Source: Leucaena leucocephala (lineage: Eukaryota > Streptophyta > Magnoliopsida > Fabales > Fabaceae). Taken from it: DNA of 64,000 nt. Position numbers and translations under genes: made by a program. The stretch covers positions 6,765,501-6,829,500 of the forward strand of contig CM073560.1 of NCBI GenBank assembly GCA_037074615.1, written 5' to 3'. Shown piece by piece: positions 24,890-36,589 of the stretch; position 1 is the stretch's first letter; the number at the start of each line of letters is the position of its first letter. Below the pieces are notes generated by a model. That model saw only the letters and a program-made list of their open reading frames with translations, did not search any database and was not told the origin of the DNA.

Positions 24890-24972
24890 TTCTGAAGACG
24901 GTGGTCGGAGGTGGTAGCTTCCGCCGTGTCGTTTTCACCCATCCTTTGTTTCTCTCCTTCTGAGTGGGAGAT

Positions 24973-27900
24973 ATGTGGTTAATTTCATCCGCAATTCTCA
25001 GATTGATCCTTCTCTGCAGTCTTCTTCTCTGTTTCTCTACTCTTACATCGCACTCTTTGTCTCTCCTTGCGGTCGAGTCGGAGCCGGACGTTGTCTTAGA
25101 GGTAATTAATGCAACCGCGAATGTTTCACTTTCTAGATCCAATGGAGATAGTTTCGCTAACATGATTGATCGGGCTCTGGAGAGGGAGTTCCCCGAGAAT
25201 GAACAGAATGAAGGTTTGTAGATCTATCTTCTGTCACGTCAGGTTTAAATGCTCGTGCATTGAATCTTTTCCCTTTCATGATTTGGTCGCTGAGACTTAT
25301 GGTGTCGATGTTTGAGCCAGGCATTTGTATTTCGGAAAATGCAGTTCAATAATTGGAGTTTCGCTTCTGTTTTGAATGCTTGTATTTTCATGTTTTCTTA
25401 TTAGAGTATGAAACGAATGCTTTGCGCGGTTTAACCTTGTTCTCTTTCGTTAACCAGTCTTGTTACAGTGTGTGGAGAATGATCTGATGGTTTCATTAGC
25501 ATTTTGTGCGTAACCTTCAATAAACATACTTAGATAATTTTGAACCATTTTATAGTGGTTTTCTAAAGTTAGATTCCATGCTTTGGATGGAATACTAATG
25601 AATAATTCCACAGTTCTGAAATTACTTTTATCTTCTCTGTATTCTCTTTTATGAAAGTATTGAATGTTTTAAACCCATGCATTGCTCATTGGAATAATTT
25701 TCTTTAAAAGCCATTGGGGTGAGTTACCGCGACTCTCTTTCTTTTACAGATGCTGATGCTGATAGTTTCAATAATAGTGTTGCTGGACAGCAGGTGTGAA
25801 GTGCTATGCGTTTATATAGTATATTTAATATATTTAATTTAAGTTAATTTAATTGCTTTCTGAAGTACTGGATGATATTTAAAGTGAAACTGCCCTTAGA
25901 GCAATTGAGTCTGGCTTTAGTGTTGTCCTTTCAGTTATTACCTAAAGCCCGAGTTTGATTTGTTGACAAGTTCAGCAGCACAAGGTCCTATTATTATTTT
26001 ATTGAGGTGTCAAAACCCATTTTAGATTGTATCTTGACTGCAACAAAATTAGTGGTGATAATTTTTATAGTGCTTTAAGTTTGGCACATAAATCTTGTTT
26101 AATAGGTTAAAATTGTGAAAATGTCCTCTGTTTTGAAGGTTATATATGTGTTATTATTCCTTTATCTGATTCCTTCTGCTCACATATGTGATGTATCAGG
26201 CTGTTTTGGAAACTGTTGCTAGAGTTAAGTCCAAGAAAAATGAGAGCAAAGAGGAAAAGTAAGTTCCATCTTCTATATCTATAGTTGTTGGCTTTTCTTG
26301 GAGTTGGAGGTGGATTTGATCACAAAATTTTACTGCTATCCTAATAATTATTTTTTTCCTGTAACAACATAAAGTTTATTGCTTTATGACGTTTGGTTTG
26401 TCGTGTATCAGATCATTTCAGTTCCATGATGTTTTCAATTTGGATAATGAGAATGGAGCAGAAGACATGCCAACATTAATTGATCGGAAGGTATGCCTTG
26501 TTCATTCTATCGAGGTTTATATTTTTCATGATTCAAACATGAAGGGTTAATAGATCCTTTGGTACTAGTATATTATCATTATACCACAAAAAATGTTATA
26601 TGTATTCCTCTTATAAGTGAATTTAACTTTTTGTTAATTTAATGTTTCATCTTCAGGATAACGTCTTTATTATGTCCAACCGCAAGTCAAAGTATCCTGT
26701 TCTTCAATTAGACTTGAGGTTTATTTACAATTTCTTGTCTTTTCCTTCTTTTCCTAGAGGCATTGCCTATACCAATTGTATGAGTGGCTATAGCTAGTTA
26801 AGTTGCTCAGTTTGTTTGATCTGCTATATTTGCAGATTAATATCAGATCTTGTGATTGTCATTGTATCTGCAACATGTGGTGGTATTGCCTTTGCTTGTG
26901 TGGGACAACCGGTTTGATCGTAATCCTTGCTTTATTGTTCTTCATAAAATATATCCACTATATCTCGCTTATCAGTTGTGTTATCCACACTTAATATTTT
27001 TCAGGTCATGACTGGATATCTGCTAGCGGGATCAATCATTGGACCTGGAGGCCTGAGTTTTGTCAGTGAAATGGTCCAAGTATGTTACCAGTTTAGTTCT
27101 TTTGTTGTATGTCCAAGTCTAAAGGATTTCCTTATTGTCTTTCTTGCTACCTTTGATGTTTCTTATTTTGCTATAGAGAAATTCACAGTGTTATAAAAAC
27201 CATACAGGAATGGTTTGTTGAACTGAAAATCCAATAAATCAACCATGGTCTTGGTCCCTTTTAGACATAAAACCGGCCTTCCAAAGAATGGCTCAGAGAC
27301 TGGCTAAACTAATCAAAACCCAGAGAATTGAGGTAAAACTGGATGGTTTCCATAAAAGTTGGTTTGGAACTATCAACTAGGTGAACCTGGACAAGCCACA
27401 GAAGAATACTGGGTAGCCTTCACTTTCTACAAATTATACCCAAGTCCATTGGTCTATTGAATATACTCAAATAACCCTTCCCCTCCCTTTATTTTTATAA
27501 CCTCTCCACTTTTCTCTTTCTTTCATGCAATGTGGTGGGTCTTCTAATCGCAATGCACATTTATAGTCAGACCTGGCACATTTTTTAGTCACATTGTGGA
27601 CGGTATAGTAAAAGACTTGCTAAAGAGGTCCTGCTTCCTACATAATATTTCCATATATCTCTTGTGAAACATTTCATGATGGGGTACCAAGACCCACATT
27701 ACATGCCTAAGAAGTAGGAGGCTTTCTTAGTATTTTGTGTGGAAAACGATATATTAATTAGCAGTAATATGCCTTTGTTTATTTCCTTTCCTTTTATTTC
27801 CTAGTCTTTATTATGTACATAGTCAGACCTAGGATTTGATTCTCTCTTCCCAGATTTCTAGCCTCCATTGCATCTCAGTGATTAATGTATTTGTGCATAC

Positions 27901-30900
27901 ATTGTAATCTTCACATCATTGAGATATGAACTATGAATCTCCACTAGCAGTTTGTATTAAAAATAATAATGATAAAAATAAAAGCAAAAGTGGTAGATTT
28001 TTTTTTTTCAATTAAGGATAATTTTTCAAACATCATATATAAAACTTGCTTGAATAAAAGCATAAACAATAATGTATATTTAAGTGTTATATGATCAAAA
28101 TTTATTCCTTGTGCTTTTATTTTTTTGTTGTCTTTTTTATCCAAAATCATTAATATAAAATTAAAATAAATCAGTTTGATTATGACCATTTTAATCATGG
28201 TTTGACCACAATCAGAGTAGTGAACCTTAAACCAATGCCCATACTGTTTGATGACTAGTCTGGCTTTAAAAACATTGTTCACAAATTGCGAATGAGATCA
28301 TGATGTCATCATACTGTTCTCTTTTACTTTCTTTTGTTCTTACAATGTGAAAATATATCTTGAAATATGATATAATAAATAAGTGATGGACTGAAAAAGA
28401 ATCAAATATATCACCAAGTATCTCAAATACTAAACCCGTTCCATGCAGGTTGAAACTGTGGCTCAATTTGGTGTCATATTTTTGCTTTTTGCATTGGGCC
28501 TAGAGTTTTCCACCACAAAGGTTTGTTTGAATGCTCCTCTTGCTTAATCTGAATCTGTTTCATTGATGTGTTTATAGATCTGTCTTTTCATGTTTGCAGC
28601 TTAGAATTGTCCGAGCAGTGGCTATTCTTGGAGGTCTTATCCAAATTTTCATATTTATGTGTTTGTGTGGAATAACAGCCCTGGTATGCCTGACATTTTT
28701 TTTATGACTAGTATTAAGAAAGTATAATTTTTCATTACATCTGAATTGCTGGTCTTCCATAGATTTCAAATTCTTTATGTTGATCATAATAATCCGATTT
28801 CTTTTCTTTTCTTTTCTTTTCTTTTGTGTATGTATATTGTGGCAGAACATTAACTTAAAGTCTTTGTTTTTCCTTTTTTCCTCCCCCTGTTTTTCTTGCT
28901 TTTAAAGTCATGAAAAGTTACTATCATATGTATGGAGCAGGAGATGACTTAAACATTTTTTGCAAGTCAGAAAAATTAATCTGGTTACTGAACCAATATG
29001 AATATGTTGCCAATACTAAGCTAAATCAAGATGAGACCAACCTAACTTTGAGATTCTATGTTTTATGTACTGACATGCCAAAAATTCTTGCGTTGATTCA
29101 CAAATCTCTGTGTATAAAGCATATGGTGAAGATAGCAGCTGTTTCTTAGCAATTTCTTTTTCTATTTTTCCTTGCGTCAATCATGAGCATTTCAATAAAG
29201 AATGAAAAAGAGTTTGATTGATATCTTGCCGAGAGCCTGAGACCTTGATGTTGATGTCCTTCCTTCACTGTGTGCAAATTTTATTTTACCCTAAAGTTTT
29301 CTTTTTGTCTTTGGAATTGTTTTTATGTTGTTGGATTACTATATTTACGTGAAAGCATGTACACTGGGCCGTGTGTTTTTTTTTCCTGATTAAATATTGA
29401 GTTCTGCAGTCTACAGTTTCATTCCTGTGGTATATCTGATTATCAAAGATACAAGACCTTTAGGACAAGCTTGTATAAGGCATTTTATGGTTCTTGCTTT
29501 ATACAATAGTCTAGTTGGTTATGTGTTGAAGCTGAGGCTGAAAATTGAATGAAACAATGCATGAATTTATTCAATTGTTCATTAAAAAGCTTCTCCACGT
29601 TAGCAGAAGTGAATTTCTAATACATGCAGCTAACTTCCTGCAGTTATGCGGTGGTAAATCTTCTGAGGGAGTATTTGTTGGCACATTTCTTTCAATGTCT
29701 TCAACAGCAGTGGTAACTTTAAGAGTCCAGACCACATTGCTGCATAGTTTCTGCCGTTTTCTTTCAACATTACAGTTTATTGGAAAGATTCTGTTTTGCA
29801 ATATTACTGCACAAATATAAGTATTATAACCTATGCCTGTAATAATTGTGATATACTACTGGAATCATTGATGGTGGTGCTTAAAACAGAGATGACGGTG
29901 ATTCACCTTTGGATATTCTATTGAGCCATCTTTTCTTGGCTTAGTTGGGTGGACCATGAATACTTGAGAAATGAGGCATGCAGAAAGATTGAGACAATTC
30001 AACTCTGAAGAATTTCGGCAGACTATTTGTTGTAGGACAAGGGATGAAAAGGGGGATGGAAAAGATGAAAGAGGGAGAGAACAAGAAAGATTACGGTAGA
30101 AAAAGAGAATGAGAGAGAGTGGTGTATTTGATTGTAAAATTCTCCATGGCAATTTAATAATCAATTAGGTCTACAATGCAATTAACCCTTGAGCTGTTTA
30201 TAGACCCCAAGTACAATATTCAAAATAATAATAAACTAAAGCCTAATCTAAAATTACACCAAAGAAAATGTAACTTCCTATAACTTTTTAAAATTTTAAA
30301 GCACATACATTTAGTTAAATTCTAAAATATTGTACGCCTAGAGAACATCTTCAATTTCCCTTCATTATTTTTATGATAACTAGAAAATATAACGTAGTTA
30401 GAACGTGGTGGGGGGTCTGCTCATAAATACTGCTTGATGGAGGAGGAAAGCCATGTCATATCCTCTAGTAGTTGGATTGGTGCATTTGAGTGAAGTTTTC
30501 CTGTTCAGAATATAAACTTTAAAGCTGTTTCTTCGATCACATTTATGCTAGGTGTTATTTCTTCTAATTCATATTTATTTATATAATTACATTAATGACA
30601 TGTTATGAAAATGTAATATTATAGCTTGTGTTTTCTGGTTTGATCCATAGGTCTTGAAATTCTTAATGGAAAGAAATAGTGTCAATGCCCTTCATGGCCA
30701 GGTTACAATTGGAACTCTAATTCTGCAGGTATGTGCTATTATTAGGATAAATTAAGTGTAAAGAATGAATTATTACTATAAACTATTGTGCAGAAAAGAG
30801 TGTAGACAAATTAATCATGGCAATGACATTCCGTATTGGGATTTTCTTTCCCATATATCTTATAATGCATATTCAAATCTTTTGGCTCCTCCAGGATTGT

Positions 30901-33900
30901 GCTGTTGGTTTGCTCTTTGCACTGCTGCCAGTCCTGGGTGGTACATCAGGCATTCTTCAGGGAGTAATATCCATGACTAAATCGTAAGTAACTAATACAG
31001 TGAACTGTCCTTTATATAGGCATATCATCCATCTATATGCGCCTTTCCTTTATTTCTTCTTACTAATTGCTATTGTTTCAGGTTGGTGGTTTTAATACTG
31101 TTTTTGGCCCTTCTATCAGTATTATCACGCACTTGTGTACCATGGTTCCTGAAGCTTATGATAAGTTTATCATCTCAGGTGAAGATAGACCTTTTGCTTT
31201 GCTGTAACGTGCTAGGTTATGATTATGCATTCTTTAACTTGGCTTTTTCTATATGCAGACCAATGAACTCTATCAATTGGCATCAGTGGCATTCTGCCTC
31301 CTTGTTGCTTGGGTTTGTCTATTCCCAACCTTTTGCTTTCATTAATTGGTATTGGTAACAGTTCATTTTATCATTACTTAGTAGTGATTGCCTGTCCTAT
31401 TTTTTTTGATGAAAAATGTCCTTGGTCATGGTGAAAAGGGCGTCTTATGCTGTTCCTTTTTGGTGTATGAAGGCTGATGTCTGCACTCCCTATTTACTGT
31501 TTTAAATCTGAGAGGTTGCTTGAATGCAACCATGCATCCACATATAAGTACACGCATTTATGCAAACCCAACAACTTCTGTCATATAATTTGTTGTTTCA
31601 TTTCAGTGTAGTGATAAGTTGGGTTTAAGTCTTGAACTGGGTTCCTTTGCTGCTGGGGTGATGATATCAACAACAGATCTTGGTCAACACACTCTTGAAC
31701 AGGTAACATATTTATCTAGTGTGTTTTAATTTCTGGAGTTGGATGTTTCCTGGAGATCTTGAAGAAACTATTTTATCTTAATTAAATTTAAATTCTGGCC
31801 TTTTCCCCCTGATTATCATAATATTTATATCTTTCCGGGTGGGTTGTGGGGAATATCAATTGCACAATGGTTGTCCTGAGCATGTGATGATTGTTCAGGG
31901 ATAGTTTATTTTCTTAACATTGCCTTGGCTATATCTTGACCATAGATGCCATTGTGTCACTCTTTGCCAAGGTGATCTGATGGAGGTTTCTTACTGGTTT
32001 AGGGCCTTGGTCTTCCTTTTCAATTTTTTTGAAATCTGCTATCTATTTTGGTTAACAAAATGTGTAATGATGCACAGCGATCTAAAAGTTTGAAATTTTA
32101 TTATGAAGTTCAGGAAGAAACTTTAATGAATATTTTATATACTTACTTGAAAACTGTGAGTTTGTGATTTTTAGGTTGAGCCAATTCGCAACTTTTTTGC
32201 TGCTCTGTTCTTGGCCAGCATTGGGATGCTTATACATGTCCATTTCCTTTGGAATCATGTTGATATTTTACTGGCAGCTGTTATATTGGTGATCATTGTA
32301 AAAACTATAGTAGCTGCTTCTGTTGTTAAAGGATTTGGATACAGCAACAAGACTTCAATTCTTGTAAGATTCAACAAAAACTGTTCCCTCGGTAATATCT
32401 TGTTGCTTACATCATACATTTCATTTACTGAGGAACCTTAGGTTATTCCACATGCGTAGGTTGGGATGTCACTGGCACAAATTGGGGAGTTTGCTTTTGT
32501 TCTTCTCAGTCGTGCCTCAAACCTTCATTTAGTTGAGGTGAGTGCGCTTCATTTAGAAATGAATGTTTTTCGATTGGATCGAATTCGAAGATAGAAGGCT
32601 GTCTTCCCAATAATTTAGCAGCTTCTATTCTATTTTTTCTCTTTATTACTGACCTCATCAATTCTGTCAGCTAGATATATTTTTGTTGTGGAGATTCAAT
32701 AAAAGTTATCTTCCTATGTTGCTGCGTACAAATGCTACTGAAGTAGATTGCAGATTTTTGTCACTACAAATTTTAATGGGTTAATACAATGTGTGGTCCC
32801 TTAAATTTGGCCACATTTTAGTTTTAGTCCCTCAAATTTTAAACTATAGTTTTTTGTCTCTCAAATTTCTTTCTGTCTAAAACATTGGTCCCTATAATTT
32901 AAGAAAAACCTGGATCATTTTGCCTCTTAAGGAACCAAAACCCATAGTTTGAAACTTGAGGGACTAAAACTAAAATAAGGGCAAATTTGAGAGACTAAAT
33001 TGTTATAACCCAATTTTAATTGCTGTTTCTAACAGTGAATATGAAGTCTGAAAATATCGACTGCTTTCTGCATTACCTTCTACATGCTGAAGCTAAAGCT
33101 GATGGACTGAATTATACTGCAGGGAAAATTATATCTATTGCTCCTTGGAACAACAGCTCTCAGTCTGGTATGTTTGCTTGAACTATATGCATCAATAGTT
33201 TCATCATATGATACGATTCTTGATATTTGGATTTTTGAAACAATCTTGGCGCGCATTAGTTTTACCTGTATGCAAACTAAAGCCGGTTAAATTCTGGGTC
33301 TTAATATATATTCAAGGTTCTTGTGCATATATCATTTTGATTGTGAAAATTTAAAACACACGGCTTGTCTACAATTCTGTGATACAGTTATGGTTTTTTG
33401 ATGTGGCCAATCATGGGTAATCTTGATGTGATTGACCATTAATTTTTCAAGTTACATATAGCTACTTGATTTGTGGATATTTGAAGCTTATGCAAACATA
33501 AAAACGGTGCAGGTGACTACACCATTGCTTTTCAAGCTCATTCCTGCTGTTGTGCATCTTGGAGTGTTGTTACGATGGTTCCCTCCTGAGAGTCCAATTG
33601 AGGTAACTTATCTAAAGAAGATTTTTTCAAATATCTTTACCTCAATTTTGAATCAGGTCCCTGTAGGTTATTTTGTTTGAATCAGGCCCTTACTGTTTGA
33701 TTTTGAATTTTAATTTATAGTCTTTATGAAATTTCATTTATAGAAATGTATGAGTATGAAAACTATTTAAAATGAAACGAAGAAAACTTTATAAAGTTTA
33801 TGAAATTTTATGAATTAAAAATAACGGTTTTTGCACTCAAGGATCAAACTACAAGTGTTTATTCAAATAAAATAAACTATAGGGACCTGATTCAAAATTG

Positions 33901-34041
33901 AGGTAAATTATAAGTAATTGCAGATTAATTTTATTTTTAATATGATTGTGCTCCTCCCAGATTGCATATAAAGGGGATAGCTTTCGTTCAGACGGTGGTA
34001 AGCGTATTACTTTGATAGTTCAGGGCGCTCATGATTCATGA
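24973..34041 (+). CDS. KEA5: K+ efflux antiporter, KEA4/5/6 clade (KEA5-like), 20 exons
   Basis: Monovalent cation:proton antiporter 2 (CPA2) family; relatives exchange K+ for H+ in Golgi, trans-Golgi and prevacuolar membranes. Exons: 24973-25213, 25750-25793, 26200-26258, 26412-26490, 26657-26718, 26836-26911, 27005-27079, 28449-28520, 28600-28683, 29644-29712, 30651-30728, 30895-30983, 31082-31178, 31259-31312, 31607-31702, 32175-32363, 32460-32537, 33123-33167, 33513-33602, 33961-34041. All junctions are GT..AG and phases agree, giving 585 residues, close to the family's usual 570-600. Residues 1-25 look like a signal peptide; N-glycosylation sites N46 and N50 follow in a luminal stretch. 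The exchanger domain spans about 160-535, with GPGG (200-203), FALGLEFS (226-233), QDCAVGL (313-319, the Gln-Asp ion-binding pair) and QIGEFAFVLL (494-503). There is no KTN/RCK nucleotide-binding domain, which separates this clade from KEA1-3. The paralogue number (4, 5 or 6) is my best guess from the C-terminus. The first in-frame ATG is used; a GTG three codons earlier is not a plausible start. Confidence 0.93.
27080..28448 (+). other. Intron 7 of KEA (1369 bp), longest intron
   Basis: AT-rich and without an exon-like segment. The stretches near 27200-27400 and 28150-28290 look repetitive and may bound an old insertion of about 1.05 kb, but I could not match a target duplication. Short open frames inside are not supported. 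Confidence 0.4.
28798..28825 (+). repeat. (TTTTC)n microsatellite in KEA intron 9
   Basis: Five to six tandem copies of TTTTC inside intron 9 (28684-29643). It should be polymorphic in length and lies well away from both splice sites. Confidence 0.85.
29860..30420 (-). mobile_element. Probable LTR fragment in KEA intron 10
   Basis: On the minus strand this stretch has the texture of a Copia-type LTR: a polyA-rich start, GGTCTATAAACAGCTCAAGG, then ACCACTCTCTCTCATTCTC, and a tail with TCTTCAGAGTTGAATTGTCT. The splice sites of exons 10 and 11 are unaffected. I found neither clean ends nor a duplication, so the call is tentative. Confidence 0.3.
32778..33011. mobile_element. Mutator-type MITE in KEA intron 17
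   Basis: A 234 bp element flanked by the perfect 9-bp duplication AATTTTAAT (32769-32777 and 33012-33020), the length made by MULE transposases. Ends GGGTTAATACAA and TTGTTATAACCC are inverted repeats. The interior has repeated 'GTCCCTCAAATTT' type blocks that pair with each other. A related copy is at about 39810-39975. Confidence 0.75.
33637..33906. mobile_element. TIR-bounded MITE in KEA intron 19
   Basis: A 270 bp element with nearly perfect ~30 bp inverted ends: TTACCTCAATTTTGAATCAG on the left, and the complement of the same sequence ending at 33906. It sits between exon 19 (ends 33602) and exon 20 (starts 33961) and leaves both splice sites intact. I could not settle the target duplication, so the superfamily is open. 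Confidence 0.7.
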
Positions 34042-34425
34042 TACTTGAATGAAGAAATTCAATTTGTGGCATTTACCTAAAATGCTAGTGAAGTGTCGAA
34101 GGCCGAGAAAGTGCCAGAGAGGAAGTTGAGTACACCGTATATACTTATTCGATTGCCAAGCACTTCACATGCTGCTGCCTTCGTCCGAAACCACTGTAAT
34201 GGAAACAGCAAATATTCAATCAAATTACAAACTCAGATGGAGTGGCCAGGCCTTTAAGCGTCATCATAATCCTCATGCTGACTTACCAAATTTGGGCCAT
34301 GTTATTAACCATAACGGCCTATTTTTTGTAAAGTAATATCCATTTTGTAATGTAGTTCATCCAATATGCATTATTTCCATTTTTTTGCCTACAAGTGTAA
34401 GTTTTTTTGTTTTCATATATGTATA
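34042..34425 (+). other. 3' flank and probable 3' UTR of KEA
   Basis: No further coding sequence follows the TGA at 34039. The stretch up to about 34390 probably holds the 3' untranslated region; TTTTGTAATGTAG near 34342 is a plausible plant far-upstream-like element, but no AATAAA stands out. The tandem duplication starts at 34426. Confidence 0.35.
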
Positions 34426-34629
34426 AAATTGCAACTGTATAAGTCTCAATCAAATTGGGCCACAAAAAATCTCAATCAAGTTGGCCGTCAAACTCCAATC
34501 ATAATATTCATTAAGGATTAACCAGTAGAAGGAAAATTGTTTTTTAGTCTCTGTCCTTGTTGATTCACAATGTAGAATGATGTGTTGTGGCTGAAAATTA
34601 TTTCTGTCAATTGTCTAATATTATCTTCA

Positions 34630-34850
34630 GTCCTAATCCAAAAAATTAATTAATTTTTTGGATAGATTAAAAAATTAAATAAATAAGATAATTATAATTC
34701 ATATAAAAATTAATTGACTAATTTGAGTATATTAAATAGTATATAATATGAATTTAATTTTAAACTGCGATTAATTATTTAATTTTTTTAATCTATTTTA
34801 AAAAATTAAATAGTTTTTATAATTAGAACTGTAAAAAATATAAGTGATTG
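34630..34850. mobile_element. Stowaway-like MITE inside duplication copy 1
   Basis: This ~220 bp AT-rich block is absent from the matching place in copy 2 (~36797). Its ends CAGTCCTAAT and ATTAGAACTG are short inverted repeats like the inner part of the Stowaway ends at 38388. Exact boundaries are uncertain by a few bases. Confidence 0.5.
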
Positions 34851-34881
34851 TGATAACTATTTTCTAGAATCAGTTTGTGAC

Positions 34882-35356
34882 TAGGCATGAAAATATGTTA
34901 GGCCTGTTAAATGATAATTTGGCTTGAGCTTGGCCTGTAGCCTATTGCATATTCCTGGCCTGTATAAATATCTGGCCTGACCTGAAGCCTGTTAAAAAAG
35001 CCTGTTAATACTTATTACAACTTAGCAATAAAATATAAGCTATAATATATAGAGCAATAATAAAAATAACAATAAAATAAGTTAGTTTAGTGGTTTAATT
35101 ATTACATTGTGTTCAATAGATAGTGGGTTCAACACCCATTTATTACATATCTATATTAAATATATTTTGATAACATGCTCAAGCCGCCTGACAGGCCTAA
35201 CAGGCTTTTCAAGAAATTTGAGCCTGGCCTATTAAAAAAATAGACTTTAATATAGGCTTGAGCCTGTATATTTTTTTAAACAGGCCAAACCAGGTCAGGC
35301 CGAATACAGGTTAGGCTATAGGCCTTGATCAGTCGTTTAGCCTGTTTCTATTACTA
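34882..35356. mobile_element. hAT MITE (475 bp)
   Basis: Flanked by the perfect 8-bp duplication TTTGTGAC (34874-34881 and 35357-35364), the hAT signature. Ends TAGGCATGAAAATATG and the complement of TTTCTATTACTA are degenerate forms of the TAGGGATGGAAATA ends at 40235. Inner blocks (GTTCAATAGATAGTGGGTTC; repeated AGGCCTG/CAGGCCT) match the right part of that larger element, so this is its internal-deletion derivative. The empty site is preserved in duplication copy 2. Confidence 0.85.
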
Positions 35357-36344
35357 TTTGTGACCCATGGGGTGATTTGTTGTTATGAGTTGATGGGTTA
35401 ACTTAATTCGTCCTATGTATTGTATGATACAACTCATCACTTGCTTAATTCGATCGGCTTGGCGTGGTTAGTTAATGATATAGCATCCCCACTTGAATTG
35501 TCACCTTTTGTAAAGTCTAATAAATAAGGATAAAGACTAGTCTTTTACAATGTTATAAATTAAAATTTTAATCTCTCTTAAAAAAAGTGTACACATATAG
35601 AGTACAAAATATTATTTCAAATAGTATCTTTTTTAATAGAAAAATATGATAAATGTGCAAAACTACTTATGCACCTTATATTTTTAAAAGTGAGTTCAAC
35701 ATCATGTTTTTCGGAGGCTCAAAAATAGTAATTAACATTTAAAACTAGAACAAAAATATTAGAAATGTTAAATATAACTTAATACTATTATTTTTTGTTG
35801 TGTGACTTACACTATTTTTTTTAAAGTACCAGTAACAGTGTTAGGTTACATTTAATGATTATATCATAGTATTTTTGCTCATATTTCGAATGTTTATGGA
35901 GTTGTTTTTTATCCTTCCAAAAACCTGTAGTATTAGGTGTACTTTTAGAAAAATTATAAGGGTACTTTTACACCTTTACCCTAGAAAAAAAATTGTGTTC
36001 TATTAAAAAAAAGTATGTAACAGTTACACGTTCGTGTTGTTTCATGGATTGAGGGAGGAATATGGATATAGGGAATAAATAATTTGATAGCAATAAATTT
36101 TTGGAGTGAACATATGGTAACCTCCGGTTCTCTCGTTTCTTCCTTCCCTCTGAAACAACACTTCTCTGTTTTTCATGGTATTTACTGTGTAACGTGTGAA
36201 CAATCTAGATACTCAATTAAATTCACAACTACGCTCCAAAATCCTTCATGAATTGAAATGAAATAGATGGATAATGTTGAAACCACTGGCACCACACACT
36301 AGCTAGTTATCATTTTGTTATCTTTCGAGTATCAATTATATGTA

Positions 36345-36589
36345 GGTAGGGGTAAAACATGAGACTATTTAGAGCTTGTTCGATCCCTGAGAAGTACTAT
36401 TTTGTTGTGGTTTCAGTCGTAGCGCTTAGGAAGGTATCCTAACTCCTGAGTGCTTAGGTTTACGCCTGAAGGTAATAGATGACGCCTAACCCGATATTAG
36501 TATAGCCTAGGAGGAAATGAGATTTTGCCCTACCCTTAAATTGTGGGTGAGCTCAACCACTTTCCAAAATCTTTTTTACCAAAAAAAAA
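36345..36589 (+). mobile_element. tRNA-derived SINE, family 1, 5'-truncated
   Basis: Third copy of the SINE seen at 15930. It lacks the first ~25 bp but keeps the B box (GTTCGATCCCTGAG, ~36388) and the ACCAAAAAAAAA tail. It is flanked by TATATGTA on both sides (36337-36344 and 36590-36597), a probable 8-bp target duplication. Confidence 0.8.

Larger units (their letters stand above)
23856..24972. other. Intergenic region and promoter/leader of the KEA gene
   Basis: No gene is visible on either strand. The proximal 400 bp carry the promoter elements and GA microsatellite listed separately. The distal part is AT-rich, with a short duplication of ATGACCACATT around 24200. Confidence 0.4.

Noticed and set aside
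27190..28290. An inserted element filling most of KEA intron 7
   Set aside because: The two edges look loosely inverted, but I could match neither ends nor a target duplication, so I left it as an ordinary intron.
28796..28830. Possible regulatory pyrimidine tract in KEA intron 9
   Set aside because: It is a simple (TTTTC)n microsatellite far from the acceptor site.
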